64,000 nt of DNA from Polytrichum commune (taxonomy: Eukaryota > Streptophyta > Polytrichopsida > Polytrichales > Polytrichaceae). This document shows positions 34,385-46,240 of the stretch, piece by piece (positions within the stretch are counted from its first letter, which is position 1; each line of letters starts with the position of its first letter). The notes below the pieces were generated by a model that was not told the DNA's origin, made no database searches, and saw nothing but the letters and a program-made list of their open reading frames with translations. The stretch spans positions 9,794,501-9,858,500 of the forward strand of contig OX485805.1 in NCBI GenBank assembly GCA_950295325.1, given 5' to 3'. The translations under genes were made by a program, and so were the position numbers.

Positions 34385-36599
34385 TAGTACCCAAGGTAGA
34401 CGTAATCATGATACATGAACACAAACTTAGGGGAAGTTTATTAGAAAACTTGGGTTCTAGACTTATGATAGGTTGTGCCAACGGGATACTTGAAACGACA
34501 TTAGGTGAACAAAGTTGGCTTAACCTTAATCCCACAGGCAAAAGAAGGTAGGGATTCTCCTAGCTAATAAATATGTTAAATTAGTTAGGTCACATGGGTC
34601 ATTTTATGATAATAGAGTTGTTTGGATTAAGTTAGAAGGCATTGAGGGGGAAATTCTAGGATCCACATGCGTATACACACCCAACATACCTACTAAAGAA
34701 TGCCAATTATGGCATCCATGTCAGACTCTTTATCCAAAGACTGCACGTGGATCATTGATGGTGACTTTAACATGATTGAAAGATTGGGGAATTAATAAAA
34801 TGATTGTGGGAGGGCGATCAATGATCTTGAGCGGTTTAGTTGGCAAGAGTTACTTAATATGCTCCAATCACACAATATTTTTATCAGGGACGAACCAAGA
34901 TACTCATGGAATAATGGGCAGTCAGAATACTCGCACGACTAGAAAGGTTCCACACTCTTATGGTTAATAAACTTGACTTAAGGCAACTGCCATATTTTAT
35001 TCATGGCTACCTGGTGGGGTTTGACTACTCACCCATTCATATTGAAGGGTTAGAATAAAATTGGTAATAAGTGTTTGGCTGAGTTCTTTAAGTTAGTCGT
35101 GTGAAAGAGCTCATCGTCTATTATTATTGAGCTCCAGGATAACCATGGTAGAGTTTTTACCAAAGGAAAGGAGTTGGATAAACTATGTAAACAATTGAGG
35201 TGGCATGACCAACTTACGGACCAAAAGGTTGGGTTTCCATGTCACCTTTACTAGGGCGATGAATGACACCCTCACCGAGGAAATCCCACATAGAGAGCTT
35301 GGCACTGCAATTCAATCAATGGCTACGGGGAAGGCACTGGGACACAATGGGATCCTAGTTGAATTCCTTCCATCACTATGGCCCACCTTCCAGGTTTGAT
35401 TTCCACCGAATGATACATAAGGGGATTGAGCAATGGGCCTTCCATGAGGGGGGTGACTAAAGGGTTACTTAATCTCATTCCCAAGGAGGGGTGGTTAAGG
35501 AAATCTTAATCATTGGCGGCCAATTACTTTACTCACAATAATTTCCAAAATTTTCACCAAGACCTTGCAATTACAGCTTCGATCACTACTTAGTGACATT
35601 ATTAGCCTAAGATAAACATCGTTTCTCTTGCTTAGATTCATTCTTGACAACATTGTTTAACTCCAAAATCATTTCACTGGGCCAAGACCACAAAACTAGA
35701 TTTTTGTTTCATGCAATGTAAAGAATGGGGATTGATGAGAAGTTGGGTTAAACTCCTTTTCCCGAAGTCCACCGCCATAGTCAATCTTAACATGAGCCTA
35801 TGAGAGAGCTTGAATATCAAACGTGGGTCCACGAGAGTTGCCCATTAACACCGTCTTTTCTCTTATTGTTGGAGAGGTACTTACATAAATTATTAAGAAG
35901 ATGTGCGCAAAGGGTAGACTTAGGGGATCACCTTGCCAAGAGGAACTAAACAACAAACAATCTCGCAAAACAATGACGACTCCCTGTTTATGGTTAGTGG
36001 AGGTAAGCAATATGTGGATAAATTTGTTAGACTGCTCAAAGTGTTTAGTGAAGCCTCAAGGATGGAAATCAATTGGGAGAAATTGTGTGCTTACTAATTT
36101 GATAAATACAAGCATAAACTTGAGTGGCTAGCATGTTGCAATTGAAGGTGGGCAAAGGAGGGGGATCTCTCTAAGATTCTTGGGACCCTATTTGGACTTA
36201 ACCTACATACCATGGACATTGCTCAATTATGTATGAAAAAAAAACTTCAAGAAGCTTGATTATTGGAGTAATATGAAACCCTCCATGGCATGGAGAGTGG
36301 CCATTTGTAACCACATCCTACTTTCTATCTTGTGGGTTTTTTATAAAAAAATTAAATTAAAATTAAAATCATAGTTTGAGGTTGTTGTGATGACAATTGC
36401 TATTCCATTTGAAGTAACAACCCACAAGATTGGTCGGATGGGTGGACTACTTTAGTGCCTCCAAGCAATGACCTTGCATCTCCTATAATCGTTCAATTGC
36501 GTCACATTCATTCATACAAACCACCTAAGTTCATCCTAAGTCCATCATTTCATCCCTCACGGAACCGCTCTTCATTAAACCTAAAACATCCTAGCTCCA

Positions 36600-36800
36600 T
36601 CTAAAATTCAACCATATGGGGTCAAGTGAGGATGAAAGAGTATTCTCAATATTGAGTTTCATAAAGACAATATTGAGGAAAAGTGGACCGACCACTTAGA
36701 TTTAATGGTGCGCATGATTTGTCAAAACCATTGGCAACTTCATAATTTCTTGTTTGACGATGCCTTTGTTGCGTGGAATCAAGTGAAGGACATGTACACC
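36600..36800 (+). pseudogene. Possible hAT transposase C-terminal remnant
   Basis: With one or two frame changes the plus strand reads SSEDERVFSILSFIKTILR, then LTDHLDLMVRM and WQLHNFLFDDAFVAW-like residues. The pattern (small residue, E-R-F/V-S, then I..I-R-N-RL, then L) is that of the hAT dimerisation domain. The rest of the transposase is not visible nearby, so confidence is low. Confidence 0.35.
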
Positions 36801-36935
36801 ATGCAATTTCATGAGGCAATTTTCGTTGCCAACTTGTCATGATTGTGTATGGCAATTTTAATTGCTTTGATCTTTGTGAGTTAATTTTTAATTGTTTATG
36901 CATTAATGGAAATTGTAACTCCGAATAGTAAGTAA

Positions 36936-36957
36936 CACTAAATATCATATATAGTGT
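36936..36957. mobile_element. Terminal fragment of the CACTAAATAT MITE family
   Basis: The sequence ACACTAAATATCATATATAG followed by TGTAG matches the right terminus of the 19.3-kb and 51.9-kb copies. No body of the element is attached. Confidence 0.6.
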
Positions 36958-37800
36958 AGTGTCCACGATTTAGGAGTGCAGAAACAAAGGTATCCAAGGG
37001 GCATTGTAAAAGGTGAATGGTAATTTTACCACTTGATTCCAATAAATTTAAGTATTTTTCTCCATCAATCTCACATGGCCAATGTTTGTTTCTCATATAG
37101 CATCTTTGAGTCTTGTTTCCACGATGTCGGTCATATCCCACAACTACTTGTGAAACAAGCGACAATTGCAAGGAGGTCAGCCATTCGTCTAGGCTTATGT
37201 GTTTGTCTTATGGACATTGCTAACTTTTGAAATGTAGGTAGTGCATTGTACTGCAGTTGGGTTGAGTATTTTTAAGACTGGGGTTCAACCCCTGCATAAT
37301 GCTTTTGTAACCAAACTTGCATTCTCATTGTATGTTGTAATAATTTTTAACTTATTAGAGGGAAAGCGAGAAGTTGTTGGTTCAAAGTTAAACACATATA
37401 CGTTCATGTTTGCCAAATACGTATCCCCAATGGCTTTAGATAGTTTGCAATTACATACATGTATATGGTTGTTGTCACCGTATTGTTCCCTTGCCCTAGA
37501 AATTGTGTCACTATATTTCTCTCTCGTTTTTTCTTTTTCTTTTAAAAAAAAAAAAAACCTAATCGCCAAATTTTCTCCCAAAAAGTTTAACCATCGTGTG
37601 GTAAAAGCTCATCCTTGGTTGCCACCATAGCTATCTTTAGTTTTACAAAATGTTTACACTGGAGAGCAATGCCCGAAAATGAACATATGAACAAGAAAGA
37701 GGGGCAGCAAGATTCAAGAAAGTTTAACATTTCATGTGAAGGCGTGCTTGCTTTCTTGAAGAAATGTACCCGATGACAATTTTAGGCTATAAGCGTAATG

Positions 37801-37840
<40 letters not shown>
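37801..37840. repeat. (TA)n microsatellite
   Basis: About nineteen TA units in a row. Confidence 0.97.
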
Positions 37841-37842
<2 letters not shown>

Positions 37843-38339
37843 GCATCATTGTAATACAAATTTGTTATTGAGGACATCTACATTGGACAAGAAGAGGCAA
37901 TGTGTTAGGTAGCTTTTATTCCTTTAAAATGCATGGATCATTATCTTCAGTCCTTTAGAATGTCTATAATTTTGCAAACCATGGGAGGGTAAGAATTGGT
38001 TTACACTAATGACCATTGTTTTGTGAAACTTCTCATGAATTGAGAAATGAGTGGCGGTTTCACTTCATTTTACACTTGGTCACTCAAAAAGAAGTGACGA
38101 TGGGTGAGCATGTCAGAAAATGAATGAGAAAGTGACATGAAAGACATGAATAATCTTTGGTGGTCACCTGGATTTTGTGGCAAGGGAATCCAAATTGTTG
38201 CTTTAATAGAAAATAAGGGCAACCATGTATGAGGATTTATGTTTTTGACTTACCTAATTTTAGTGGATTTTTATTTTATTTTATTTTAAATTGATTTCAT
38301 TAAAAACACTCCGTTCTGGTCTAAATCCACTTAACATTA

Positions 38340-38475
38340 TGACGCGTGACCAAGACTTTGAAAATGTGATGTGGACTTTCTTGGTCATGGTCTTCGGACT
38401 GCCGGCCATGACCATTATAAAACACAAATAATACATTTCTCTTGCGGTCACTGGTCACATGTGTAAAACGGCCCT
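38340..38475 (-). mobile_element. End fragment of a Tourist-like element
   Basis: The right side (CACATGTGTAAAACGGCCCTAA) resembles the terminus of the GGGCCACTTCACAC family (TGTGTGAAGTGGCCCTAA). The inner part contains self-complementary GGTCATGG / CCATGACC words. The other terminus is not found. Confidence 0.45.
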
Positions 38476-38934
38476 AATACTCTTATGCACTCTTATACAT
38501 GCTAACAAGCTCTTAATAGAAAATTGTGTCAAAGACCCTAAACCCATGGTTTCATCCTTCTTTCAGGGACTTTACCGATAACTTTAATCACTCCCCTAAG
38601 TTGAGATGTGCATTGTCAATGCATAGGGGAGGTGCCAAAGGTCCAAGCTAACATTGTCTTATGTTTGGACCATGTTGAGAAACTTCCTTTAGACAAAATT
38701 CTATGACTTCACTTGAAGCACATGGCCAACTCCACAATCCATCTACTAGAAGAGATTTTGTGGTCTTTGGATCATGTTTGAGATCTCCCTTCAAACTCAA
38801 AGTTTTCCACTTTTTAGGTAGCATCGAAAATTCATGTTCTCCTAAATTTGAGTGCGAGCATGAATGAATGGCCATTTTGGACAATGATTTAAGTTGACTT
38901 GTGGTGGGATGATTCAAGTATTAAGATATTCATC

Positions 38935-39560
38935 CGGGATGATTTGGGTGGCAAACAAGTGGCAAGGCTACCTCCCAGGGAATTATAGGTTCTACTACTA
39001 CTCACATATTTGGGATGCCTTTCGATCCAGTAAGTAAGCCACCTTCATGTGGTCCATCTGGCTCAAGGTTGTTGTGGTCAACAAATGGCGGGCTTGCAAT
39101 ATGCTGGCTCCGTCTCCAAGCAACATGTCTTTTGCCTTCCTAACAAAAGCAAGTGGGTCAAACATAAATGTTGGGATTGCATTTAGGCTTAGAGAGCCTA
39201 GCGATGGGTCATTGTATCATGGATGAACCTTGTGGGATTAGGACCGGCAACTATGATAGTTTTCATTTGAAACAAGCCCTCTTTGGGAAAAAGACTCCTA
39301 AGAAATTTGTCAAAAAGAGTAAGATTTGGCATCCTCTCCGTAGCATTCCTCTTGGACAATTTGGATTGATCACAACGACAAGATGTTCAACGGCACGAAT
39401 CTAAAGTGAAATACCTCATTTGGGATGACATCATTATGTGTGCCAAAGTGGCTTGGCAGAGGGTGATCAATTATGTTAAGATTAGCATTTTTTTGGCTGA
39501 AACGCCTCTCCAAGCTTTCGGCCAAACATGGGGCACTAGAAATGTTCTTTGTAGGAGAGA
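38935..39560 (+). mobile_element. LINE ORF2 C-terminal region (zf-RVT-like), decayed
   Basis: Frame-shifted translation reads SSYYSHIWDAFRSSK, FMWSIWLKVVVVNKWRACNML, then IWHPLRSIPLGQFG and WIDHNDKMFNGTNLK. These resemble the zinc-binding RT-associated domain at the end of plant LINE ORF2 (phrases of the type FLWLL..W......NRA.....CP.C). It is on the same strand as the RT remains that stop near 36330, and is probably the same original element. Confidence 0.65.
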
Positions 39561-41127
39561 CAATATGAAAATCACTTGAATTGAAAGCAGCGACACACTT
39601 AGGTAGTTAGGCACTTGTCTTTCACTTGGTGGCCGGTGGGTTGTCCTTGGTTGGTGGTTTTGGTGGGTTGTCTTTGATTGTCGAGTCTTTTGTTACATTG
39701 CGGTGTTTTGTGTTTGAGTTCCACCTCCCCTCAAAGTGGAAGTGTTTCCCTTGGTTCTTAATTTATTTTGGCATTGGCTTTTTGGCCTTCAATGTCAAAA
39801 ACACACAAAAACAAAAACAAAAAAACCAAAACAAAATTAAGATAGTTAACCACATTAGACATAACCACCCTGATCTTTCAAGCATTGCACGCCGATCACT
39901 CTGGCATTCCTAAAAAGACCCCTGGGGCCAGAATTGAAGGTGGCAGTATCATCACCTCCAATACTTGTAAGAGCACTTATTGAAAAGCTTTGGGGTGACC
40001 CCACCCAAGTGCAATGGGAGGTGTTCCCTTCAAGAAATAACTGCTCCGGTCACCATTGGTATTTATAGTTATAGGTGCAGTAAGAGATAAACATTGCAGT
40101 TGATATAGATTTCTCAAAGTAGGCCACAATTGAAGTACGTACAACTATGAATTTTCTATACTATTTATTTGCAACTTCACATTGAAAGCACTGAACTAAA
40201 CAAACGAACATAATTTCTATTTTCAAATTTTATCAAATTGGGCATGACTAGGATGTATGAGTGTTCCTACTGGAGAGTTGAATTTAGCCTTGGTTTGGGA
40301 CGGTGATTGCAGAAATTCAGTGATTAATATTATCAAAGCTTCTCAGAGTGCGTAGAAAGATGTCCTCAACTCCTAAAGGATCAATTTTATCATATTTTAA
40401 AAAATAAGTTCTGCTAGCCCCTGACTTGCATATTGTAGCAAAAAAATAAAACAGAAATTTGAGAGAGAATCGCTACCCTTCCAATGTTAAGACAAGACCA
40501 GAGTGAAAATAATGTTGTACCAAATGTGTGCATTGTGATTTGCAATTAATTTTGATGCAAAGGGCAGAAGAGGGTCCTACACAGAAAGAATGGTGAAATA
40601 TAAAGCTCATGATGAAGTACAGCTCCTAGAAGAACAAACCCTAATCATACCTCAAGATGTTCTGACTACTCTATAACCACGTGCAAAGAATTTTGTTACA
40701 AGGTATACCCAATTTGAAGTGTGGGGATAAAATCCAAGAGCAAGGTCTGAAAGATGCTTCCAACCAGTCAATTGGTCATGGTTCTGTCACAAAGTTCAAA
40801 AACAGAAACACAGTATCAGGTTGCATTCTCTGATTTTCCAACAGACCTGGAGATGTCAGAATTGGCTCAACATTACTGGCTGCAAATCACTCTACAAAAA
40901 TGTGCAAATATACTGAAGTGAAGCATTTCCTCCACCATGCTCATTTTGCAAACAAAAGAGAAACCTGCCACAGCTGTGTTTCACAAAGACTAGGATTGCA
41001 GTTGTGAGGTCGTAGGACTCCCAGGTTACAACAAACAAAATATGGACAGCCTTAACAACTCACAAAACCACTCTTGAACATCGCTATCTGTCACAAAGAT
41101 GTAGCTGGATGTGTTTCAAAACCCTCT
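39561..41127. other. Intergenic DNA and 3' flank of the membrane-protein gene
   Basis: 39626-39840 is low-complexity (GGTTGGTGG repeats, then an AAAACA-rich tract) with a chance 95-codon frame. From about 40450 the minus strand looks like 3' untranslated sequence of the gene ending near 41128. Confidence 0.4.
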
Positions 41128-43140
41128 TTACACTTTTAGCAATGAAATGTTAAATTCTCCGGAATTGCAAGAAGACTTACCAGAAAACGACCGTGGGACA
41201 GCTGGAGCAATTCTCGCCGTTGGACCATCAGACAATCTGGGAGGAGACTGTCAATATAAACAATTAAGTGTGAAGATGAGGATCGAGTGGATGGCAGTGC
41301 AATAAAAACAATACATCTCTTGATCAAAACAAAACAATCTACCTAACCTCTTGAACTTAATTAAGAAGATATATATATATTTTGAACATTTAGTGACTTC
41401 TCTCAACATTGCTTCTAGTTAGATATGCAGCCCCTTGATGCCTATAATTTGGAGCAAAGAGCAACCTCTGATCTTCAAGCTAGAAATATCAGGTACCGCA
41501 GTTGATGCTAGAGTAGGACCTCAACTTCCTTCTCTTTTACAGTCATCCTCTAACTGAACATGCCTTTTGGTTGGGAGTTGATTGACTTGAATACAAGACC
41601 TCCCTGTTCGATAAGTTTGCAGTGCATGCTTGGAGGTAGTGTGGAGGTTCGAACAAACATTCTATATTGGTTCATATAGGTTCAAACTCATTTTGGTATG
41701 CCAAGAGGTGCTGAATTGAGTTTGGCCCTAAATGAATCAAAATAGGTTGCTCTTTATTCAAAGGCAAACATGACCTCTGAGCATGAACCACCAGTGGGAA
41801 GGAATTAGTGATATTGAATGCAAAACAACCAATAAAAAATTATGGGGACGAACTTCCGACAGAAAGTCTCATTGAGATGAAGGATAACTCTTGAAAAATT
41901 ATCCTTCTCTATACTCTCCTTGGCTTCCGCATCCACATCCTCATGTAGCCATGAATTTGCATGAGTCAGGTATCTAAGATTGATTCTCCTTTCATTGACT
42001 TAGATATCTGACTGGGTGTCATTCATATGCAAATATACCTCCCTAGATGAATCTCACCTCCATGGCAAAGTAGGTGTCTTCATTGAAGCTCTGTAAAATC
42101 GAGGAGTAGACAGCTGGGTTGTAAATAGATCCCCCAAGGACTTCGTCACTCATGGACATTGTTCGAGTATTGGCAACTGGTGACGGACTTCCTGGATTGA
42201 GAGAACTGAAGTTCCCAATTCTATTATCAAAATCAATGGGAAGGTAAAGATCTGCTGTGTCTATAGCTGCACCCAGTCTGTACATTTGAATCCACAAAGA
42301 TGATGATACAACACGCAGCACGCATCCTGTTACTTGCATCCAGAACACAAGTTTCACAGAAAAGGCCCCAAACTTTCCTAAACTTGAAACATCTGAAAAG
42401 TTCCTGCACACAATCAGATGAGAATTTGTAGAGTAAGGTAAGACCCTCCATTGCATTTAACACAAAGCCAAGGAGATCATTATCTACTGCAATTTGTCAT
42501 ATGTCCACTGTTACAACTTCTGAATTGTCATTGTTCCTGGAGGAATGGAATGTCAACAGTCTAAACATCATATGCACATCGTGTGCAGTGTGCAGTTCTC
42601 CTCATTCTGGATGACAACATATGGTTTCGCAACATCCAAGATTTTTTGTGTCCCCAAGATGTGCACCACAACTTGCAGGTTAGGAAAGGATTATGCACCT
42701 GGTTTCTGAAGTGAAAAGGATGAACCAAACAATATCAAGGAGGAGGGCAAATGCCAGAAGCCCAGCATAAGCCCGACCTAGGCTTTGGCTACCACTTTCG
42801 ATTGCAACCAATGCAAATAAGGCCAGAGCTAAATTCGCCAACAAGAGGCCTGTGTATGCTGCCCCCAGTGATCCAACCAAAGCACATGCCACCTGCCACC
42901 CAAGAGATCCAGGTCAACACATGCCCTCTTTGCACCAAAGCTATAACAATCTGCCATCTGGCTGAGAATTTACCATGCTGATAAATGTGTCAAGCAGCAG
43001 AGTACAAATTTCCATGTCATAGGTACGAAATTTCGTATGTGCGGGTTGAGAAGCGTGTGGTATAGGTGAGTAAAGATAATAGGGCTAGAAGACATGCTGG
43101 CACTAACCTCGTGGAGGTACAATCCGGTGAAAGACACCAT
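41128..43140 (-). CDS. Multi-span membrane protein resembling the AGTRAP family
   Basis: Core exons are well supported: 42892-42699 (acceptor GGTGGCAG, donor GTGCAT), 42403-42058 (acceptor TGTGTGCAG, donor GTGAGA) and 41247 onward (acceptor TTGACAG). Phases match. The second ends 'FALLLDIVWFILFTSETR' and the third continues 'NFSDVSSLGKFGAFSVKLVF'. Three hydrophobic helices follow one another, then a hydrophilic tail with MSMSDEVLGGSIYNPAVYS. The order helix, LDI.....F, gap, G.FG....S.....L, helix, MYR matches the type-1 angiotensin II receptor-associated protein family, small membrane proteins of ER/endosomal membranes; the plant role is unknown. The start is uncertain: an 11-codon exon (43140-43108, MVSFTGLYLHE) or a nearby ATG exon ending FISM before 42970. 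At the 3' end the frame runs to TAA at 41128 (about 230 aa) unless the strong donor GTAAGT at about 41179 is used. Confidence 0.7.
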
Positions 43141-43160
43141 TCAATAAACTCAGAATTTGG

Positions 43161-43164
<4 letters not shown>

Positions 43165-43204
<40 letters not shown>
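43165..43204. repeat. (CA)n(TA)n compound microsatellite
   Basis: About thirteen CA units followed directly by about six TA units. Confidence 0.95.
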
Positions 43205-44760
43205 TCTACTTCTGTAAAATAAAGTAAAGGAGAACACCTATGGCATGGTTCCAAGGAAGAAGAAAACACACTAAATGCAGTTAGTGAAGTACAATCACGT
43301 TGCATTCTTCATGATTCTTTTACAACGACATCTCACCTCTCAACAATTTGTGAAGTCAAATGAAATCTTCAAGCAACCCCACACAACCCCAATTCGCATG
43401 TCTAATCTACTTGAAGGAGATGGGTGGCTTGAACTCGAGGCCTTAACCCAGATCCTATGCTAACTCCGATGCGTGACCTTCCTAACTGAACTTCCACCTG
43501 AACTACTGAGATGGGTGACCTTCCTAGCACTCGATTTCTGCGGTTCATTTCACTACCCGCACTAGTGAAATGGACCAGGGGAGGATAGGCGTCTTGTTTG
43601 CGCACGTTCGAGCCCGTTCGAGGTGTTCCCTTTCGAAAGGAGGCAGTAGTCTTCGGGGGCCCTCTAGTTCCGCGATGCCCATTTCGGGATTAAAAGACGT
43701 AGAGCAACTCGAACATGAAGCAAAGCCATAATTCACGCCGGTGGCAACATGGAAATCATCTCTTCTTCTACTTGAAGGAGAAGGACTGCAAGTCAATTCA
43801 GCATATACCACATGAACACATGATAAAATAAAGAATGCGTGGTTCAATTCAATTCCAAAAAAAGGAGGAGGACATTACCTGGAAGTATAGGAGCATAACA
43901 GCACAACTCTGCACATTATCATAACCCTCACACCATGCTGTCGCCTCTGTCCACCGGATGCAGCAACACTGCATACTTACTCTCCCCGCTACAACACCAC
44001 CTCGCACAATCTCCACAGGCCCAACCCTGAGAGCTTCTTCCTATTTCCTCCTCAACCCTTGAATGCAGATTCAAGCATCCCACAACTAGCATCAGCAGCT
44101 GCATCACCAAAGTCCAACAAAACACCAACACGTGGAACCTTGCCAAAACGCTTGCCAAACCCCGAATGCCCTCCCTAATTTTGCATTGACTTCGAATTTG
44201 AATATGATGGATGTTGCAAGAGACTCAAGATATTAATGGCAGGGCACATAGCTGAGGGATTAGCCAGAATGCCTACTCATCATCTCTAAAGTGGCACATA
44301 ACTCTGCATCGAGAACCGTAACCTTGACATCCAAACACTAAAGAATGGCATGTAATGCAACGTAATGAAGTCGTTACGACATGGATGTCCGGGAATGAAT
44401 CTGACAGAATATGTGACGAGGTTCCATCAAGGAAAGAGAAGATGTAAAGAGGTTGAGGTCATCGTTGGAAGAAGGCCTTGGCATGTAGACCAGCCAGTCG
44501 CCTTCCACCTCGGAAACTGAAACAAGAAAGCAGACACACAATCCAATTTGTGCAATGAAAAAGTTGGAGGACGGAGACAGAGAGACAGTATGGGGCGATC
44601 GGGTGGCTGCGGGATGAGAAATTCGAAAGGAATGGAATGGAGAAAGCGAGCGCGACACTCAACGAGCAGAAATGAGGTGTAAGTTAAGTGCGCCAGAAGA
44701 AACACGCTCCAGCACGAGAACTCGGGTTAGGGTTAGATTAGTGTGATGATGGGGAATTAG
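43205..44760 (-). other. Upstream region of the membrane-protein gene, likely 5' untranslated exons
   Basis: This is GC-richer than the surroundings, with several short minus-strand frames (43847-43545, 44705-44374) that look like leader rather than coding exons. A telo-box-like CTAACCCTAACCC on the minus strand at 44726-44739 suggests the promoter is near 44.7 kb. The minus-strand stretch before 44395 ends in TTCTGTCAG, a possible acceptor. Confidence 0.4.
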
Positions 44761-44889
44761 CGAGTAATTAGTATCTGATTAGTGAGTTTCACTCAATCAG
44801 TAGAAACTAAGTTAATCCCGGCATCTCAGATGCATACATATGCCCCTCCAATGGGGAGCGGATTCTAACGGCCTTGATGTGATCATTCT

Positions 44890-45385
44890 TCTTGATTGGA
44901 CACTTGTCATTGTTGAGTGGTATGACAAGGTTTATAGTAAAGAATGAGGCAAAAAGTGGATACAAAAAAGACACGTGTTCTCATGTTGAGATTGGACTAT
45001 TGTGTTCATAATATAAACATCGTTTTGGTTTTTATAGCTAACACAATTGGGAGGGCCCATGTGAACATTTAGAGCGGAAAGAGAATCTTCACTTTGGACT
45101 CTAATATAGCTTTTTCGTCTCTAAAACATGACATGACAATCTTCCTTGTTTGGAATGGTTGACCTAATGACATTATTCTTGAACCAATCTAGCAGTTGAA
45201 AAAATGTTTGTGGGGTTGGAAGTGCCCATAATAGGGATGCATGCCTTGTGGTGGGTCGTATGTGTTCACTCTTCCTAATTGAGAACATGTATTTAATCGA
45301 TATATGACAAAAAATTGTGGTCAAAAATGGATTCCAAAAAGATGCGTGGTACGTTGAGATTGGACTTTGTGCTCAAAATGCATCA
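44890..45385 (+). repeat. Pair of diverged direct repeats
   Basis: The words near 44949-45002 (AAAAAGTGGATAC, AAAAAGACACGTG, GTTGAGATTGGACT, TGTGTTCATAATATAAAC) recur in order near 45322-45385 (AAAATGGATTCC, AAAAAGATGCGTGG, GTTGAGATTGGACT, TGTGCTCAAAATGC). They are about 375 bp apart and non-coding. Confidence 0.6.
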
Positions 45386-45964
45386 ACCATTCTAAGCTCA
45401 AGGTCACCACCAAATGCCCAAGTGCATAGATTCCACAAAAGTTAGCATGGAAACATGTGCTTGAAAACCGAACATCATAGACTACGCCATGTATATATTA
45501 TACATAAAGGTCATCTACAAAATTGGAGATATCTTGGTGCAAAGCATTGAGATACTAAACTATCAAGCCAACAAAACGCAATTGCCTCACTTGGGATGTA
45601 CCTACCTTCAGGGTTTGGACAATTTCCAAGCTAAACGTACCACTCACCCCCATAGTTGGACACATGGAATCATTATGACTTGTGTGGGTTGAAGGAAGAC
45701 TATGTATCCTTCATAATTTCGAGATTTTATGGTCATCCATCCAATGTCTAGGCATAAGTTAGTGCATGTGCTATAATGAGATAAAGTGCCACATGAGGTG
45801 CATACCACAATAGTAAATCTTGGCTCTTCTTGCCTCTCAAGGTGGATTTGAGGTAAGAATATAAGGTATGTGGGTGTTATTTGGTTCATTTTTCATGTTT
45901 CCCAACTTCTACCAATTACATTTACACAACAAAACTTGTGCTGCATTAACAAATCTACGATGCA
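45386..45964. other. Intergenic DNA without recognised gene
   Basis: Only short frames on both strands; no domain or splice context is seen. Confidence 0.4.
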
Positions 45965-46240
45965 ACATCTGCAACCACCGGATTGAAAATTTGATTTCCC
46001 CTTATTTAGTTATGGTCATTGGAAGTGCATGTTTGTTGACTGCTTAACTAGATATGTAGGCCTCCCAATTGTGTTCATTATTGAGTGTAGAGTAGTTATT
46101 AATATTTGAAGATGTAGTCCAATCTCTTTTAAACATGTGTTTTTACGATGTTTGCTCTTTGATCCTCACCGCAACCACATACCAATCAAATATAACAGTC
46201 TGATTAAGAAACAAACCATTTAAAACCCATCTACCTCATG
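45965..46240 (+). repeat. Dispersed repeat, empty-site copy (paralogue of 27250-27861)
   Basis: It matches the 27-kb copy on both sides of the MITE insertion point but has none of the MITE. The junction reads GAGTGTAGAGTA followed by GTTATTAATATTTGAAGATG. It therefore preserves the pre-insertion state of the target. Confidence 0.8.

Larger units (their letters stand above)
32560..36330 (+). mobile_element. Decayed LINE (L1-type) retrotransposon, ORF1 to reverse transcriptase
   Basis: Conceptual translation with frame changes gives the standard order of a plant L1-type LINE. First is an ORF1 with the DUF4283-like region (HKALILSPNKSRWG, FNLDNPSNLAFPTW, PLRNLAYEHHD, VETLGEVIGVD) and a CX2CX4HX4C zinc knuckle at 33383-33420 broken by a stop. 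ORF2 follows: ITYNIWGLDDLE near 33968, VDVIMIHEHKLRG at 34396-34434 and IIDGDFNMIE near 34752 (endonuclease), then NLIPKEG and RPITLLTIISKIFTKTLQL (35468-35570; reverse transcriptase) and GRVAICNHILLS-like sequence near 36295. Many stops and frameshifts make it inactive. The C-terminal part continues at 38935. Confidence 0.85.
36331..38934. other. Block inserted in the LINE, mixed transposon remains
   Basis: This separates the LINE RT region from its C-terminal domain. It contains a stretch resembling the C-terminal dimerisation region of hAT transposases at 36600-36800, a terminal fragment of the CACTAAATAT MITE at 36936-36957, a TA microsatellite at 37801-37840 and the end of a Tourist-like element at 38340-38475. 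No intact gene is present. The edges are not sharp enough to name one inserting element. Confidence 0.45.

Noticed and set aside
37285-37630. Overlapping frames on both strands (129 and 98 codons)
   Set aside because: They mirror each other across a T-rich/A-rich tract and lack any motif.
43600-43630. GTTCGAG words suggesting a tRNA T-loop
   Set aside because: No matching acceptor, D or anticodon stems could be placed around them.
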